The notes: generated by a model from the sequence alone, not told the origin. Positions 48,970-58,320 are shown, numbered from the stretch's first letter. The stretch is 64,000 nucleotides of DNA from Bacteroidota bacterium (GCA_023409975.1 JAEYQO010000104.1:1-64000); one strand, 5' to 3'. A program made the numbers and translations.

Positions 48970-49728
48970 ATGTATCGTTTGGTTAGTCTGGTATCCATTT
49001 TTTCACTTTGTTTATCGTCTTCCCTGAAGGCGCAACGTATCGCCGATCACAATACGCTCGGTTGGGCAGCTAGCTTCAACACCATTCATATCAATCAACG
49101 TTACTCCATATTGCTGGAATACCAATGGCGCCGTGATCAGCTAGTCGCCGACTGGCAACAGTCGCTGTTCCGAACAGGCATCCAGGCTCATCTGAAGAAT
49201 GGACTACACCTAATGGCTGGCTATGGCTATATTATCACTTTCCCTCATGGCGATTTCCCTGCTGGTCCGCACCCGGTGCCTGAACACCGGATCTTCGAAC
49301 AGCTGATGTGGAACGACGCCATTAGAAGGGTAAGCCTTAACCACCGTTTCCGGTTTGAACAAAGGTTTCTTGGAAAGATTGACCAACTGGCTTCAGAGAA
49401 AGTGGTTACTGACTGGACCTACCTCAATAGGATTCGCTACCAGCTACGCGCCACTATTCCTCTTAACAAAAGATCAATGTCTGATGATACCTGGTACCTT
49501 GCTGCGTTCGAGGAGATCTTCATCGGTTTTGGAAAGAATGTCAACCAAAATGTGTTCGATCAGAACAGAGTTGGACTACTTCTGGGTTATCAGGTAAGTA
49601 AACACGTTCGCGCTGAAGCAGGCTATTTCAACGTTATTGTTCAGCAAGGTGGTTTGATCAATGGCCGCGAAGTGTTCCAGTATAACCAGGGAGTCATGGC
49701 CAATCTTTATCTGACGCTGAATAACTAG
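48970..49728 (+). CDS. DUF2490 outer-membrane beta-barrel protein
   Basis: 252 residues from the ATG at 48970 (MYRLVSLVSIFSLCLSSSLKAQ, a good signal peptide); the frame starts earlier at 48928 but the extra residues spoil the signal. The body is the DUF2490 pattern: LEYQWRRDQLV, QSLFRTGIQAHLKNGLHLMAGYGY, EHRIFEQLMW, RFRFEQRFLG, NRIRYQLRATIPL, DQNRVGLLLGYQVS. A predicted 10-12-strand barrel whose role is unknown. Its stop overlaps that of the convergent thiolase gene by 4 bp. Confidence 0.85.
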   Translation: MYRLVSLVSIFSLCLSSSLKAQRIADHNTLGWAASFNTIHINQRYSILLEYQWRRDQLVADWQQSLFRTGIQAHLKNGLHLMAGYGYIITFPHGDFPAGPHPVPEHRIFEQLMWNDAIRRVSLNHRFRFEQRFLGKIDQLASEKVVTDWTYLNRIRYQLRATIPLNKRSMSDDTWYLAAFEEIFIGFGKNVNQNVFDQNRVGLLLGYQVSKHVRAEAGYFNVIVQQGGLINGREVFQYNQGVMANLYLTLNN

Positions 49729-50903
49729 CTCAAATATTCCACTATGCCTGCAATCCCCTGGCCCCCACCAACACACGCGGTCACCAGGCCTCTTCTTTTA
49801 CCGGTTCTTGCCAGATCGTGAAGCATTTGTATGGTCAACTTCGCACCAGAACACCCTAATGGATGGCCAAGCGCAATAGCACCGCCATTGATGTTGACCA
49901 GTTCAGGGTTCATGTCCAGTTTACGGATAACCGCCAGTGATTGAGACGCAAAGGCCTCATTAAGCTCTATGAGATCTATCTGGTTTAAAGAAAGGTCTGC
50001 CTGCCGGAGGGCTTTGGGCACTGCCGCCACCGGACCAATACCCATGATCCTGGGGTCTACCCCCGCTACAGCGCAGGCGACAAGTCTTCCCCACGGTTTC
50101 AATCCCAATTGGTTCATCAACCGTTCACTCATCACGATCACGAAGGCTGCCCCGTCCGATGTCTGAGACGCATTCCCCGCTGTTACCGTACCACCCTGTG
50201 CAAATACCGGCGGTAGTTTTGCAAGGACCTCCTTCGAAGTATCTTTCCTGGGTCCTTCATCTGTATCCACAACAAATTCTCTGGTCTGCCGCTTGCCTTT
50301 TTCATCAACGAACGTATGTTGCACAGCGATGGGCAGTATCCCATCTTTGAATCGACTTTCTTCTATTGCCTGGAGTGCTTTCAGATGAGAGTGATATGCA
50401 AACTCATCCTGGTCTTCACGGGATACTTTGTAGTCTCTCGCCACCTGCTCAGCAGTCAATCCCATACTCAGATAGTAATCGGGTTCCGTCTGAGCGATGC
50501 GGTAATTAGGCATGGTCCTCCAGCCGGCGGTTGGCACCAGGCTCATACTTTCAGTTCCTCCCGCAATAATGCATTCCGCCATACCACTCTGAATCTTTGC
50601 CGTAGCCATGCTAATCGTCTCAAGTCCCGATGCGCAATACCTGTTGACGGTCACGCCCGGTGCCCATTCACCTATGGCCCTGTTGGCAATAATTCGGCCC
50701 ACCTGAAGTCCCTGTTCTGCCTCCGGCACCGCGTTGCCAACTATTACATCATCTACAAGTTTAGGGTCAAGTTGAGGAACACTGGTCAATAATCCTGTGA
50801 TCACATCTACCGCCAGGTCATCAGGTCTTGTATGCCTGAATCCACCCCGTTTAGCTTTCGCTACCGCTGTCCTGAAACCCGCAATGATATAAGCTGCCTG
50901 CAT
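49725..50903 (-). CDS. fadA: Acetyl-CoA acyltransferase (thiolase)
   Basis: 392 residues, standard thiolase length. Nucleophile Cys in NRYCASGLETISMA (near residue 88), catalytic His in GGAIALGHPLGCSGAKL, and the second Cys in ACVGGGQGIAGI. It cleaves 3-ketoacyl-CoA (beta-oxidation) or condenses acetyl-CoA. No fadB/fadE neighbour is present, so the direction and chain length are not shown by context. Confidence 0.94.
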   Translation of the reverse strand: MQAAYIIAGFRTAVAKAKRGGFRHTRPDDLAVDVITGLLTSVPQLDPKLVDDVIVGNAVPEAEQGLQVGRIIANRAIGEWAPGVTVNRYCASGLETISMATAKIQSGMAECIIAGGTESMSLVPTAGWRTMPNYRIAQTEPDYYLSMGLTAEQVARDYKVSREDQDEFAYHSHLKALQAIEESRFKDGILPIAVQHTFVDEKGKRQTREFVVDTDEGPRKDTSKEVLAKLPPVFAQGGTVTAGNASQTSDGAAFVIVMSERLMNQLGLKPWGRLVACAVAGVDPRIMGIGPVAAVPKALRQADLSLNQIDLIELNEAFASQSLAVIRKLDMNPELVNINGGAIALGHPLGCSGAKLTIQMLHDLARTGKRRGLVTACVGGGQGIAGIVEYLS

Positions 50904-50971
50904 TCGAAATGGTTTGTCTTAAAGTTAAGAATAATTATACCATGGGATTAATAACAGCTCTATCCGGAAGG

Positions 50972-51005
50972 TTGATGCGACTTCAGCCTTCTGGTACTAA
51001 ATTTG
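50972..51005 (+). promoter_or_regulatory. Promoter of the CoA-binding protein gene
   Basis: TTG (50972-50974), 23 bases, TAAATTTG (50998-51005), 16 bases before the start at 51022. The spacer is at the upper end of the accepted range. Confidence 0.55.
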
Positions 51006-51021
51006 AATATTATTCTCGGTT

Positions 51022-51387
51022 ATGGAAAAAACAAAGACATTGGTTTTAGGGGCTTCTGAGAATCCAGGTCGTTACAGCTATCTCGCTATCAAACGATTAT
51101 TGGCTCACCAGAAGGAAGTCGTGGCAATCGGCAAGAAGAAGGGTAGGGTAGATGGCGTTGAGATCATAACAGACACTCCGCAAATGGAAGATATCCATAC
51201 AGTTACACTGTACCTCAACCCCACTAACCAGAAGCCTTATTACGATTATATCCTCTCCCTAAAGCCAAAGAGGATTATTTTCAATCCCGGAACGGAGAAT
51301 GAAGAACTGGAAAGGAAACTTGCCCAGATTGGCACTAACACCCTGGAAGCCTGTACCCTGGTAATGCTCAGCACCGGTAGTTACTAA
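51022..51387 (+). CDS. CoA-binding domain protein (YccU-like)
   Basis: 121 residues, one Rossmann-type CoA-binding domain: LVLGASENPGRYSYLAIKRLLAHQKEVVAIGKKKG, VTLYLNPTNQKPYYDYIL, RIIFNPGTENEELE and the terminal EACTLVMLSTG. This short form binds CoA or a nucleotide; its cellular role is unknown. Single gene, convergent with exonuclease III. Confidence 0.88.
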   Translation: MEKTKTLVLGASENPGRYSYLAIKRLLAHQKEVVAIGKKKGRVDGVEIITDTPQMEDIHTVTLYLNPTNQKPYYDYILSLKPKRIIFNPGTENEELERKLAQIGTNTLEACTLVMLSTGSY

Positions 51388-51407
51388 AGCGGATTCCGGA
51401 CGCTTTG

Positions 51408-52175
51408 TTACTCAGATACCTCCACATAAACGGGGCAGTGATCCGAATGTTGTATGTCCGGAAATATCGCCGCGTCTTTCAGCCGATCGCGTAATGCTTC
51501 AGTAACAACACAGTAATCGATCCGCCATCCCTTATTCTCAGCTCTTACCGAGGGAAATCGCCTGCTCCACCAACTATACTGATGAGGGTGAGGGTTGAAA
51601 TACCGGAAACTATCAATCATCCCACTCTCCAGAAATTTATCCATCCATTCCCGTTCTTCAGGCAGAAATCCACTGGTTTTCTTGTTTCCTACAGGATTGT
51701 GAATGTCTATGGGCCTATGTGCGATATTGTAATCCCCACAGATGACAAGATTCGGCCGTGTTGTTCTAAGTTCCAGGATATAATCGAAAAATTCTTCCAG
51801 CCATTGATATTTATAGGTCTGACGAATGTCCCCTGTAGTTCCGCTTGGGAAATAGGCGTTGATCACTGAAAGATCTCCATAGTCTGCGCGGATCACTCTC
51901 CCCTCAGAATCACTCTGAAGAACACCATTTCCATAGAAAAGCGCATCTGGCTGTATCCTTGTGAAAACAGCAACGCCACTATACCCCTTCTTCTCAGCCG
52001 GAAACCAGTAGTTGTGATATCCCAGTTCTTCCAACGCCTGATGATCAATATTGCTCTTTTCTGCTTTGATCTCCTGCAGACAGACTACATCAGCAGGATT
52101 GGTTGCCAGCCAATCAAGAAATCCTTTCTTGATGGCACTTCTGATACCATTGACATTGTAGGAAATAATACGCAC
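51408..52175 (-). CDS. xthA: Exodeoxyribonuclease III
   Basis: 255 residues from a GTG start at 52175 (reads as MRIISYNVNGIRSA). Endonuclease/exonuclease/phosphatase fold: VCLQEIKAEK (metal-binding Glu), GYSGVAVFTR, VINAYFPSG, VICGDYNIAH (Asp/Asn), WRIDYCVVTE and DIQHSDHCPVYVEV (Asp-His). It incises abasic sites and removes 3' blocking groups in base-excision repair. The next gene upstream on the same strand (lipid kinase) is 41 bp away and may share its transcript. Confidence 0.95.
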   Translation of the reverse strand: MRIISYNVNGIRSAIKKGFLDWLATNPADVVCLQEIKAEKSNIDHQALEELGYHNYWFPAEKKGYSGVAVFTRIQPDALFYGNGVLQSDSEGRVIRADYGDLSVINAYFPSGTTGDIRQTYKYQWLEEFFDYILELRTTRPNLVICGDYNIAHRPIDIHNPVGNKKTSGFLPEEREWMDKFLESGMIDSFRYFNPHPHQYSWWSRRFPSVRAENKGWRIDYCVVTEALRDRLKDAAIFPDIQHSDHCPVYVEVSE

Positions 52176-52216
52176 GACTGGAAAACTTGAACCGCAAATA
52201 ACTAAAGTTTGAAGAT

Positions 52217-53113
52217 TTAGCCAAGTCGGTCTTTCGTGTCAGGAAAAAGGAGTACCAGAGCATTTCGCTGGGTCTGAGCGCTGATTCTTCTTGTTTTTCC
52301 AAGGTACTCTCCATCCACCTGGAAATAGGCCTTACCGCGAACTTCTATGGTCACTGATTCTGCCTGTATCGTTTCAATTTTTTTGGTGTTGAAGGGCCGG
52401 TTAAAAAATAGCATTTTGATTAGTTCAATGACCGAGAGTTTACGAAGGATAACCACTTCAAATAATCCATCCTGCATATTACCCAGCGGATTAATCCTGG
52501 CACCGGTACCGTACATTCTTGCATTGGCCAGTACCACCATGAATGCACTGCGGTGAAAAATGGTATTGTCTCTCTTGATGCTCACCTGGATCAATCTTCG
52601 TCTCCAAAGTACCCGGAAAACCTCGCGTGCATATCCAATTTTACCTCTTACGTCATTCTCCTCAAAATACTTCACCAACTGGGCATTAAGACCGATGTCG
52701 CTAAGATGGATACAAACATTTTCCTGGTTGAGCCGGATAATATCAACATATTTAGGGCTGCCATGTAACAACACATGTATGCAATCCTCAAGAGTGGTCG
52801 GCATCTGCAACTCTCTTGCCATACCGTTTGCTGATCCTGCAGGAAAGATACACACGGGGATCCCCGTGTCTATTACCACCTCCGCCACCAGCTTTAAAGT
52901 CCCATCCCCTCCCACAGCAACTACTTTATCGGGTCGCCAGCTCTGGATCCAGAATCCGATAGATTCTTTATCATTCTTGCCTGAAGTGTGAAAAATTTCA
53001 ATATTGTGTTGCGTCTGCCGGAAATAGTCTTTGATCCCGGTTTCCCAGGATTCTTTAGACCTTCCCCCGGATACAGGGTTGATCACGAATAGCAACTTAA
53101 GGGGTTCTGGCAC
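52217..53113 (-). CDS. Diacylglycerol/lipid kinase (DagK_cat, YegS-like)
   Basis: 298 residues. The DagK catalytic motif is VVAVGGDGTLKLVAEVV (GGDGT), with INPVSGGRSK at the start, PAGSANGMARELQ in the nucleotide site, and the C-terminal beta sandwich ending DGEYLGKTRRI. It phosphorylates diacylglycerol or a related lipid to the phosphatidate form in the cytoplasm or at the inner membrane face. Divergent, with only 46 bp between starts, from a DUF2183 (App1-like) phosphatase gene. Confidence 0.92.
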   Translation of the reverse strand: MPEPLKLLFVINPVSGGRSKESWETGIKDYFRQTQHNIEIFHTSGKNDKESIGFWIQSWRPDKVVAVGGDGTLKLVAEVVIDTGIPVCIFPAGSANGMARELQMPTTLEDCIHVLLHGSPKYVDIIRLNQENVCIHLSDIGLNAQLVKYFEENDVRGKIGYAREVFRVLWRRRLIQVSIKRDNTIFHRSAFMVVLANARMYGTGARINPLGNMQDGLFEVVILRKLSVIELIKMLFFNRPFNTKKIETIQAESVTIEVRGKAYFQVDGEYLGKTRRISAQTQRNALVLLFPDTKDRLG

Positions 53114-53159
53114 GTTATTGTTTTGGTTTTAACTGCTATATAAAAATAAGACCATCTTC

Positions 53160-54185
53160 ATGCCCAACCAGAAATCTTCTTTAAAGGAGTGGTTCTACAA
53201 CAAGCTTTACATCACCCGCAACCCGGTGATCAGAGTATACAATGGCTATGGAGACAATGATCAACTAATCATTTACGGACATGTACTGAAACAGTCCCCG
53301 CTTCCCAGACGGAAATTCCGAAAGAATTTCTGGAGTAACAGCCTGTCTCTTCTGCGGCTTTTTATGGTGCAGCCTTTTAAGAATGCCAGGGTTGTCTTAG
53401 AATGGCAGGACATGAAGTTGGAGGCTATTACAGATGTTGATGGTTTCTTCAAGTTCGAATGGAAACCGGAAAAAGAACTGGAAGAAGGCTGGCATCGTGT
53501 TACAGTTCGGATTGCCGAGGGTAAATTCGCCGGCCATTCAGGTGAAGGAAAGTTACTGGTCCCGCACAATACAAGATACCTGTTCATCTCGGATATCGAT
53601 GATACTTTTCTCGTTTCGCACTCATCGAATCTTCGAAAGCGTCTTTACGTACTGCTGACAAAGAACGCCCGTACCAGAAGGCCTTTTGAGGGTGTCGTCC
53701 GGCACTATCAGCTATTGGCTCATGCAGGCACTTCCCTGGAAGCACCCAATGCATTCTTCTATGTAAGTAGCAGCGAATGGAACCTCTACGACTATATCCG
53801 TGAGTTCAAGAGGAGCTATGGTATTCCGGAAGGGGTTTACCTGCTGAATCAACTGAAACAGGGCTACGAATTCCTGAAAACCGGACAAACCAAGCACAAT
53901 GGCAAATTCTTCCGGATCATCAGGATTCTGAAGGAGTTTCCAAATCATAGGTATATCCTGTTGGGAGACGATACTCAAATGGATCCGGAGATTTATCAGT
54001 CTGTAGCCGAGAATTTCCCTGATCGTATTCACTGTGTCTATCTGCGTCATGTCGGGAAGCATAAAAGGCCTGAAGTGGAAGAACGTGTCCGGGCTATGAA
54101 AGCGCTCGGAGTTGAAGTCTGTTATTTTACTACAAGTAGTGAGGCTATCGCCCACTCGAAAAAAATGGGGTTAATAGAAAGCTGA
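53160..54185 (+). CDS. DUF2183/App1-like phosphatidate phosphatase
   Basis: 341 residues. An N-terminal beta domain (about 20-130: IIYGHVLKQSP, NARVVLEWQDMKLEAITDVDGFFKFEW) is followed by a HAD-like catalytic domain: ISDIDDTFLVSHSSN (DxDxT, where the first Asp is the nucleophile), FFYVSSSEWNLYDYI (motif II Ser), a Lys in GKFFRIIRI and ILLGDDTQMDPEIY (metal-binding acids). Yeast App1 shares this domain and is a phosphatidate phosphatase. Sited beside the lipid kinase, which does the opposite reaction. Translated just before guanine deaminase (one base between). Confidence 0.85.
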   Translation: MPNQKSSLKEWFYNKLYITRNPVIRVYNGYGDNDQLIIYGHVLKQSPLPRRKFRKNFWSNSLSLLRLFMVQPFKNARVVLEWQDMKLEAITDVDGFFKFEWKPEKELEEGWHRVTVRIAEGKFAGHSGEGKLLVPHNTRYLFISDIDDTFLVSHSSNLRKRLYVLLTKNARTRRPFEGVVRHYQLLAHAGTSLEAPNAFFYVSSSEWNLYDYIREFKRSYGIPEGVYLLNQLKQGYEFLKTGQTKHNGKFFRIIRILKEFPNHRYILLGDDTQMDPEIYQSVAENFPDRIHCVYLRHVGKHKRPEVEERVRAMKALGVEVCYFTTSSEAIAHSKKMGLIES

Positions 54186-54186
54186 A

Positions 54187-54666
54187 ATGGGATACGAAGA
54201 AAAGTTTATGCTGGAAGCTGCCAGGATTGCTGGCAAAGGTGTTGACACCTGCAAGGGAGGTCCGTTCGGGTCTGTAGTGGTCAGAAATGGCGAGGTTGTG
54301 GGTAGCAGTAGCAATCGGGTGTTTGAAACCAATGACCCTACAGCACATGCCGAAGTGATGGCCATACGGGATGCAGCAAAACGACTGGGTACTCCGGAGC
54401 TGGAGGGATGTGAAATCTACTCGGTCGGAGAGCCCTGTCCAATGTGCCTTGCTGCCATTTACTGGGCTCGGATCGAAAAGGTCTATTTCGCCAACACGAA
54501 AGAACAGGCAGCACGTCTCGGCTTCGATGACAGCTTTATTTACAAAGAGCTGGCTTCAACATTCCATGAGCGTACACTAACTATGCAACACACGCCCATC
54601 AATGAAGCGGCTGATCTGTTTGATAAATGGCGTAATATGGATACGGAAGGTCTTCCTCAAACCTGA
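54187..54666 (+). CDS. guaD: Guanine deaminase / nucleoside deaminase
   Basis: 159 residues. Zinc site: PTAHAEVMAI (His and catalytic Glu) and GEPCPMCLAAIYW (PCxxC). The C-terminal FDDSFIYKELASTFHERTL is the guanine-deaminase-type tail rather than TadA. It converts guanine to xanthine in the cytoplasm. It starts one base after the App1-like gene stop, so they share a transcript. A strong hairpin terminator follows. Confidence 0.88.
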   Translation: MGYEEKFMLEAARIAGKGVDTCKGGPFGSVVVRNGEVVGSSSNRVFETNDPTAHAEVMAIRDAAKRLGTPELEGCEIYSVGEPCPMCLAAIYWARIEKVYFANTKEQAARLGFDDSFIYKELASTFHERTLTMQHTPINEAADLFDKWRNMDTEGLPQT

Positions 54667-54686
54667 ATTCCAGAACTATAGATCAC

Positions 54687-54720
54687 AAAAAAAAGGCTGC
54701 CTCATCCGAGGCAGCCTTAA
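54687..54720. terminator. Bidirectional terminator between guaD and lpd
   Basis: AAGGCTGCCTC-atcc-GAGGCAGCCTT, a perfect 11-bp stem (54693-54718). The minus strand has an eight-T run after it, and the plus strand a weaker one (TTAAATGTTTTTTAA). It lies between two convergent stops. Confidence 0.85.
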
Positions 54721-54738
54721 ATGTTTTTTAATGAATAC

Positions 54739-56145
54739 TTACAGATGTATGGCCTCGCCCAGGGCTACTTCAATCGCATCCTTCACACTCTCACTCATTG
54801 TTGGGTGTGGGTGAATGCTGTCAAGTACCTCTTGCCAGGTGGTCTCCAGTTTTCTTGCAGTCACGGTCTGAGCAATGATCTCAGTAACGTTCGCTCCAAT
54901 CATATGGGTTCCCAGCCATTCGCCGTATTTAGCATCGAAGATCACTTTTACAAAGCCTTCCATCGCACCGGCGGCGCTCGCCTTACCGGAAGCGGAGAAT
55001 GGGAACTTACCAACTTTAACCTCATAACCAGCCTCACGCGCTTGCTTTTCAGTCAAGCCAACAGAAGCAATTTCAGGCGCACAGTAAGTACAGCCGGGAA
55101 CATTACCGTAATCCAGAGGCTCCGGCTGATGATGGTATTTTCCTTCCTTCTGTGCAAAGGCCTCAACGCAAATCACTGCTTCTTTTGAAGCCACGTGCGC
55201 CAGCGCCTGCCCTGGTGTAATATCACCAATGGCATAAACACCCTCTACGTTAGTCTTGTAATACTGGTCTACTACCACTTTGCCTTTCTCGGTTTTGATA
55301 CCGAGGTTTTCCAGGCCGATGTTCTCAATGTTGGCAACAACACCCACAGCAGATAGAACTACATCAGCTTCCAAAGTCACCTCTCCGCTCTGTGTTTTAA
55401 CAGTAGCCTTCACGCCCTTTCCGGAAGCCTCAACTTTCTCCACAGAAGCATTGGTCATGATCTCCATGCCCTTCTTCTTGTAGATCTTCTCAAGTTCTTT
55501 TGAAATGTCCTCGTCTTCAACAGGCACTATGCGCGGCATAAACTCGACGATGGTAACCTTAGTGCCCATGCTATGGTAGAAATAAGCGAATTCAACACCA
55601 ATGGCTCCACTACCTACCACGATCATCGACTTGGGTTGTTGAGGCAGAGCCATTGCCTCACGGTAACCAATAACGTTCTTGCCATCAATTGGAAGATTCG
55701 GAAGCTGACGGGCGCGTCCACCAGTAGCCAGGATGATGTGTTTCGCCTGATGAACGGTGGTCTTTCCATCTCCTCCGGTCACTTCTACTTCCTTTTTATT
55801 ATTCAGCTTTCCAAAGCCATTGATCACATCAATCTTATTCTTGCGCATCAGGAATTGAATTCCCTTGCTCATTTTGTCCGCCACACCACGACTGCGTTTC
55901 ACAACAGCAGGGAAGTCAGCTTTTGCACCGCTAACCTCAATGCCATAATCCTTGGAATGGTTCATGTATTCCATCACCTGCGCGCTTTTCAGCAAAGCTT
56001 TGGTAGGAATACACCCCCAGTTGAGGCAGATGCCGCCGAGACTCTCCCTTTCGACGATTGCAGTTTTGAATCCTAATTGTGAAGCACGGATAGCAGCCAC
56101 ATATCCACCCGGGCCACTCCCGACGACTATTACATCATATGCCAT
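54739..56145 (-). CDS. lpdA: Dihydrolipoyl dehydrogenase (E3)
   Basis: 468 residues. FAD motif VVGSGPGGYVAAIRASQLG, redox pair ESLGGICLNWGCIPTKALL (CxxxxC), NAD motif IVVGSGAIGVEFAYFY, second FAD motif VYAIGDITPG, and C-terminal SIHPHPTMSESVKDA with the His-Glu pair at the interface. It reoxidises dihydrolipoamide in the pyruvate, 2-oxoglutarate and branched-chain dehydrogenase complexes. A TACATTTG -7 box lies at 56190-56197. Probable E3 for the fused E1 at 43764-46157. Confidence 0.95.
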   Translation of the reverse strand: MAYDVIVVGSGPGGYVAAIRASQLGFKTAIVERESLGGICLNWGCIPTKALLKSAQVMEYMNHSKDYGIEVSGAKADFPAVVKRSRGVADKMSKGIQFLMRKNKIDVINGFGKLNNKKEVEVTGGDGKTTVHQAKHIILATGGRARQLPNLPIDGKNVIGYREAMALPQQPKSMIVVGSGAIGVEFAYFYHSMGTKVTIVEFMPRIVPVEDEDISKELEKIYKKKGMEIMTNASVEKVEASGKGVKATVKTQSGEVTLEADVVLSAVGVVANIENIGLENLGIKTEKGKVVVDQYYKTNVEGVYAIGDITPGQALAHVASKEAVICVEAFAQKEGKYHHQPEPLDYGNVPGCTYCAPEIASVGLTEKQAREAGYEVKVGKFPFSASGKASAAGAMEGFVKVIFDAKYGEWLGTHMIGANVTEIIAQTVTARKLETTWQEVLDSIHPHPTMSESVKDAIEVALGEAIHL

Positions 56146-56189
56146 TTGACGGAACTTATTTTTGAGTTAAATGTGAAAAAAGAGCGGAG

Positions 56190-56197
56190 CAAATGTA
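56190..56197 (-). promoter_or_regulatory. -7 element of lpdA
   Basis: TACATTTG on the minus strand fits TAnnTTTG, 44 bases before the start. No clear -33 TTTG was recognised. Confidence 0.4.
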
Positions 56198-56253
56198 GCC
56201 ATTTTTTTGACTTTACCCTCTGAAGTCAGGGTGGAGGAGTACCCAAAGCAGAC

Positions 56254-56283
56254 AATAAAAAAAGCCGGTCTTGTGACCGGCTT
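56254..56283 (-). terminator. Terminator after initiator tRNA-Met
   Basis: Minus strand AAGCCGGTC-acaa-GACCGGCTT with a perfect stem, followed by TTTTTTTATT, seven bases after the tRNA. Confidence 0.85.
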
Positions 56284-56290
56284 CTCTTCG

Positions 56291-56362
<72 letters not shown>

Positions 56363-56371
56363 ATGTGGATG

Positions 56372-56403
56372 CAAAGATAAGGCGCACGTTTTGATCTGCC
56401 AAA
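56372..56403 (-). promoter_or_regulatory. Promoter of initiator tRNA-Met
   Basis: Minus strand TTTG (56403-56400), 20 bases, TATCTTTG (56379-56372), 9 bases before the tRNA start. Confidence 0.72.
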
Positions 56404-56484
56404 ACAATTCAAAAGGTTTTTAGCTTTTCTTAGCATACTGCTCAAATTAATGTAGTCATATACATAGCTTAATTTTATCGCCGC

Positions 56485-57369
56485 ATGGAACAACAACACA
56501 AGGCTGGATATGTCAACATCTTCGGCGCACCAAATGCAGGAAAGAGCACGCTGCTCAATGCCCTGCTCGGAGAACGACTGGTTATCACCTCCCCAAAAGT
56601 CCAGACTACCCGCCACCGCATTCTGGGATTTCTGACCGAACCAGGTTTTCAGATCATTTTTTCAGACACGCCAGGCATCATCGAGCCTAAATATAAACTG
56701 CACGAAAAAATGATGCGTCATGTGAAGAGTGCCCTCGAAGATGCAGACGTCGCAATGCTGGTTCACGACATTACGCAGCCCATTGAAGAAATAGAGGCCA
56801 TTAGCGACCGTCTGAAGCTAAAAGTTCCTACCATCCTGCTGCTGAATAAAATCGATCTCATAAAGGACAAAAAGAAGCTTGAGAAATTGCAACAGTCATA
56901 CAGCGAGAAGTTCAGCAACTGGAAAGTTCTGGGTGTATCAGCATTGCAAAAGGATTCTCTTACCGGACTGTTGCCCATGATCCTGGATTTACTGCCTGAA
57001 GGTCCTGCCTTTTACCCGGACGACCATGTGTCTGATCGACCAACTCGCTTTTTCGTGAGTGAACTGATAAGAGAGCAAATCTTCAAATTGTACCATGAGG
57101 AAATTCCCTATCATACTGCCGTCATCATTCAATCTTTCGAGGAAAAGCCGCATATCAATGTGATCAAGGCCGAGATCATCGTAAGCCGTGAAACTCAAAA
57201 GATCATCATTCTGGGCAAAGGTGGTAGCCTTATCAAACAACTCGGAATTAATTCCAGAAAGTCAATTGAAGATTTTCTCCAAACAAAAGTTCATCTGGAA
57301 ATCTTTGTCAAGGTCAGACCAAAGTGGCGCGACAATGATACCTACCTGAGGGAATATGGTTACAATTGA
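56485..57369 (+). CDS. era: GTPase Era
   Basis: 294 residues. G1 FGAPNAGKSTLLNALLG (about 13-29), G2 region VQTTRHRI, G3 SDTPGII, G4 LLNKIDLI, G5 VSALQKDS. The C-terminal KH domain has FVSELIREQIFKLYHEEIPY, INVIKAEIIVSRETQKIIILGKGGSLIKQLG. It binds GTP and 16S rRNA in 30S assembly. The final 14 bp overlap the next gene, so the two are translationally coupled. Confidence 0.96.
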   Translation: MEQQHKAGYVNIFGAPNAGKSTLLNALLGERLVITSPKVQTTRHRILGFLTEPGFQIIFSDTPGIIEPKYKLHEKMMRHVKSALEDADVAMLVHDITQPIEEIEAISDRLKLKVPTILLLNKIDLIKDKKKLEKLQQSYSEKFSNWKVLGVSALQKDSLTGLLPMILDLLPEGPAFYPDDHVSDRPTRFFVSELIREQIFKLYHEEIPYHTAVIIQSFEEKPHINVIKAEIIVSRETQKIIILGKGGSLIKQLGINSRKSIEDFLQTKVHLEIFVKVRPKWRDNDTYLREYGYN

Positions 57370-58261
57370 TACAGAGAAAATTAGGATCGACGCTACTGCT
57401 GGCCAGACACGTGCTTTCGGCAACGCAGCCATTGATGTTCTGAGACTCGATCTGCTGCATCCCATCGTATCAGGGAACAAGTGGTTCAAACTTTTCTATA
57501 ATATTGAGGAAGCCAAAGCCGAAGGTAGGGATACGCTCATCACATTCGGCGGCGCCTGGTCAAACCACCTGGTAGCAACGGCTGCAGCAGCCAAAGCAGC
57601 AGGCTTCAAATCCCTCGGCCTCGTGCGTGGTCTTCACGGCGCTGTCACTTCCACACCCATTCTGCAACTCTGTAGATCTTACGGAATGCAACTGGAATTT
57701 CTGACCCGTAGCCAATACAAAAGCAAGGCGGAAAAGGAATTGATCGGTTATTTTCAATCACACCATCCTACAGCCTGGATTATTCCTGAAGGGGGTGCCA
57801 ACGAGGCCGGAAGAACAGGTGCTGCTCATATTACTGAGTTTATTCCACCCTCCTATACGCATGTATGCATCTCCGTTGGAACAGGCTCCAGCTTTATCGG
57901 ACTCCGAAATGCATTGCCTGCATCAACTCGGCTCCTCGGATTTGCCCCAATGAAGTCAGGCAGTTATCTGAATAATTCGGTTGCTAACATGCTGCTGCCT
58001 GAAAAGAACTGCAATTTTGAGCTTTTGGATCGATGGCACTTCGGTGGATTCGGTAAATGGAAGCCTGAATTAATTTCTTTTATGAATCAGTTTTACGAAG
58101 AAACATCAATGCCGCTGGATGTGGTGTATACCGGCAAGATGATGTACGGTGTCAGTGATCTTCTGAAGGAGGGATATTTCAGTTCCCGGGACAGGGTTCT
58201 CTGCATTCACACAGGTGGTTTGCCAGGTAATGCCTCCGTTTCGAATTTGCTCAGATTCTAA
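57356..58261 (+). CDS. PLP-dependent ACC deaminase / D-cysteine desulfhydrase family
   Basis: 301 residues. Schiff-base Lys region in PIVSGNKWFKLFYN, cofactor loop FGGAWSNHLVATAAAA, and CISVGTGSSFIG (phosphate-binding glycines), ending VLCIHTGGLPGNAS, which is the typical TGG motif. Cytoplasmic fold-type II PLP enzyme; D-cysteine desulfhydrase is likelier than ACC deaminase, though the residues that separate the two were not resolved. Starts inside the era end. Confidence 0.88.
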   Translation: MVTIDTEKIRIDATAGQTRAFGNAAIDVLRLDLLHPIVSGNKWFKLFYNIEEAKAEGRDTLITFGGAWSNHLVATAAAAKAAGFKSLGLVRGLHGAVTSTPILQLCRSYGMQLEFLTRSQYKSKAEKELIGYFQSHHPTAWIIPEGGANEAGRTGAAHITEFIPPSYTHVCISVGTGSSFIGLRNALPASTRLLGFAPMKSGSYLNNSVANMLLPEKNCNFELLDRWHFGGFGKWKPELISFMNQFYEETSMPLDVVYTGKMMYGVSDLLKEGYFSSRDRVLCIHTGGLPGNASVSNLLRF

Positions 58262-58320
58262 AGGCTGCAATAAAAGGATTATCTGGAAGTTATACCACAG
58301 AGTTTCTATTTTTACCCGCC

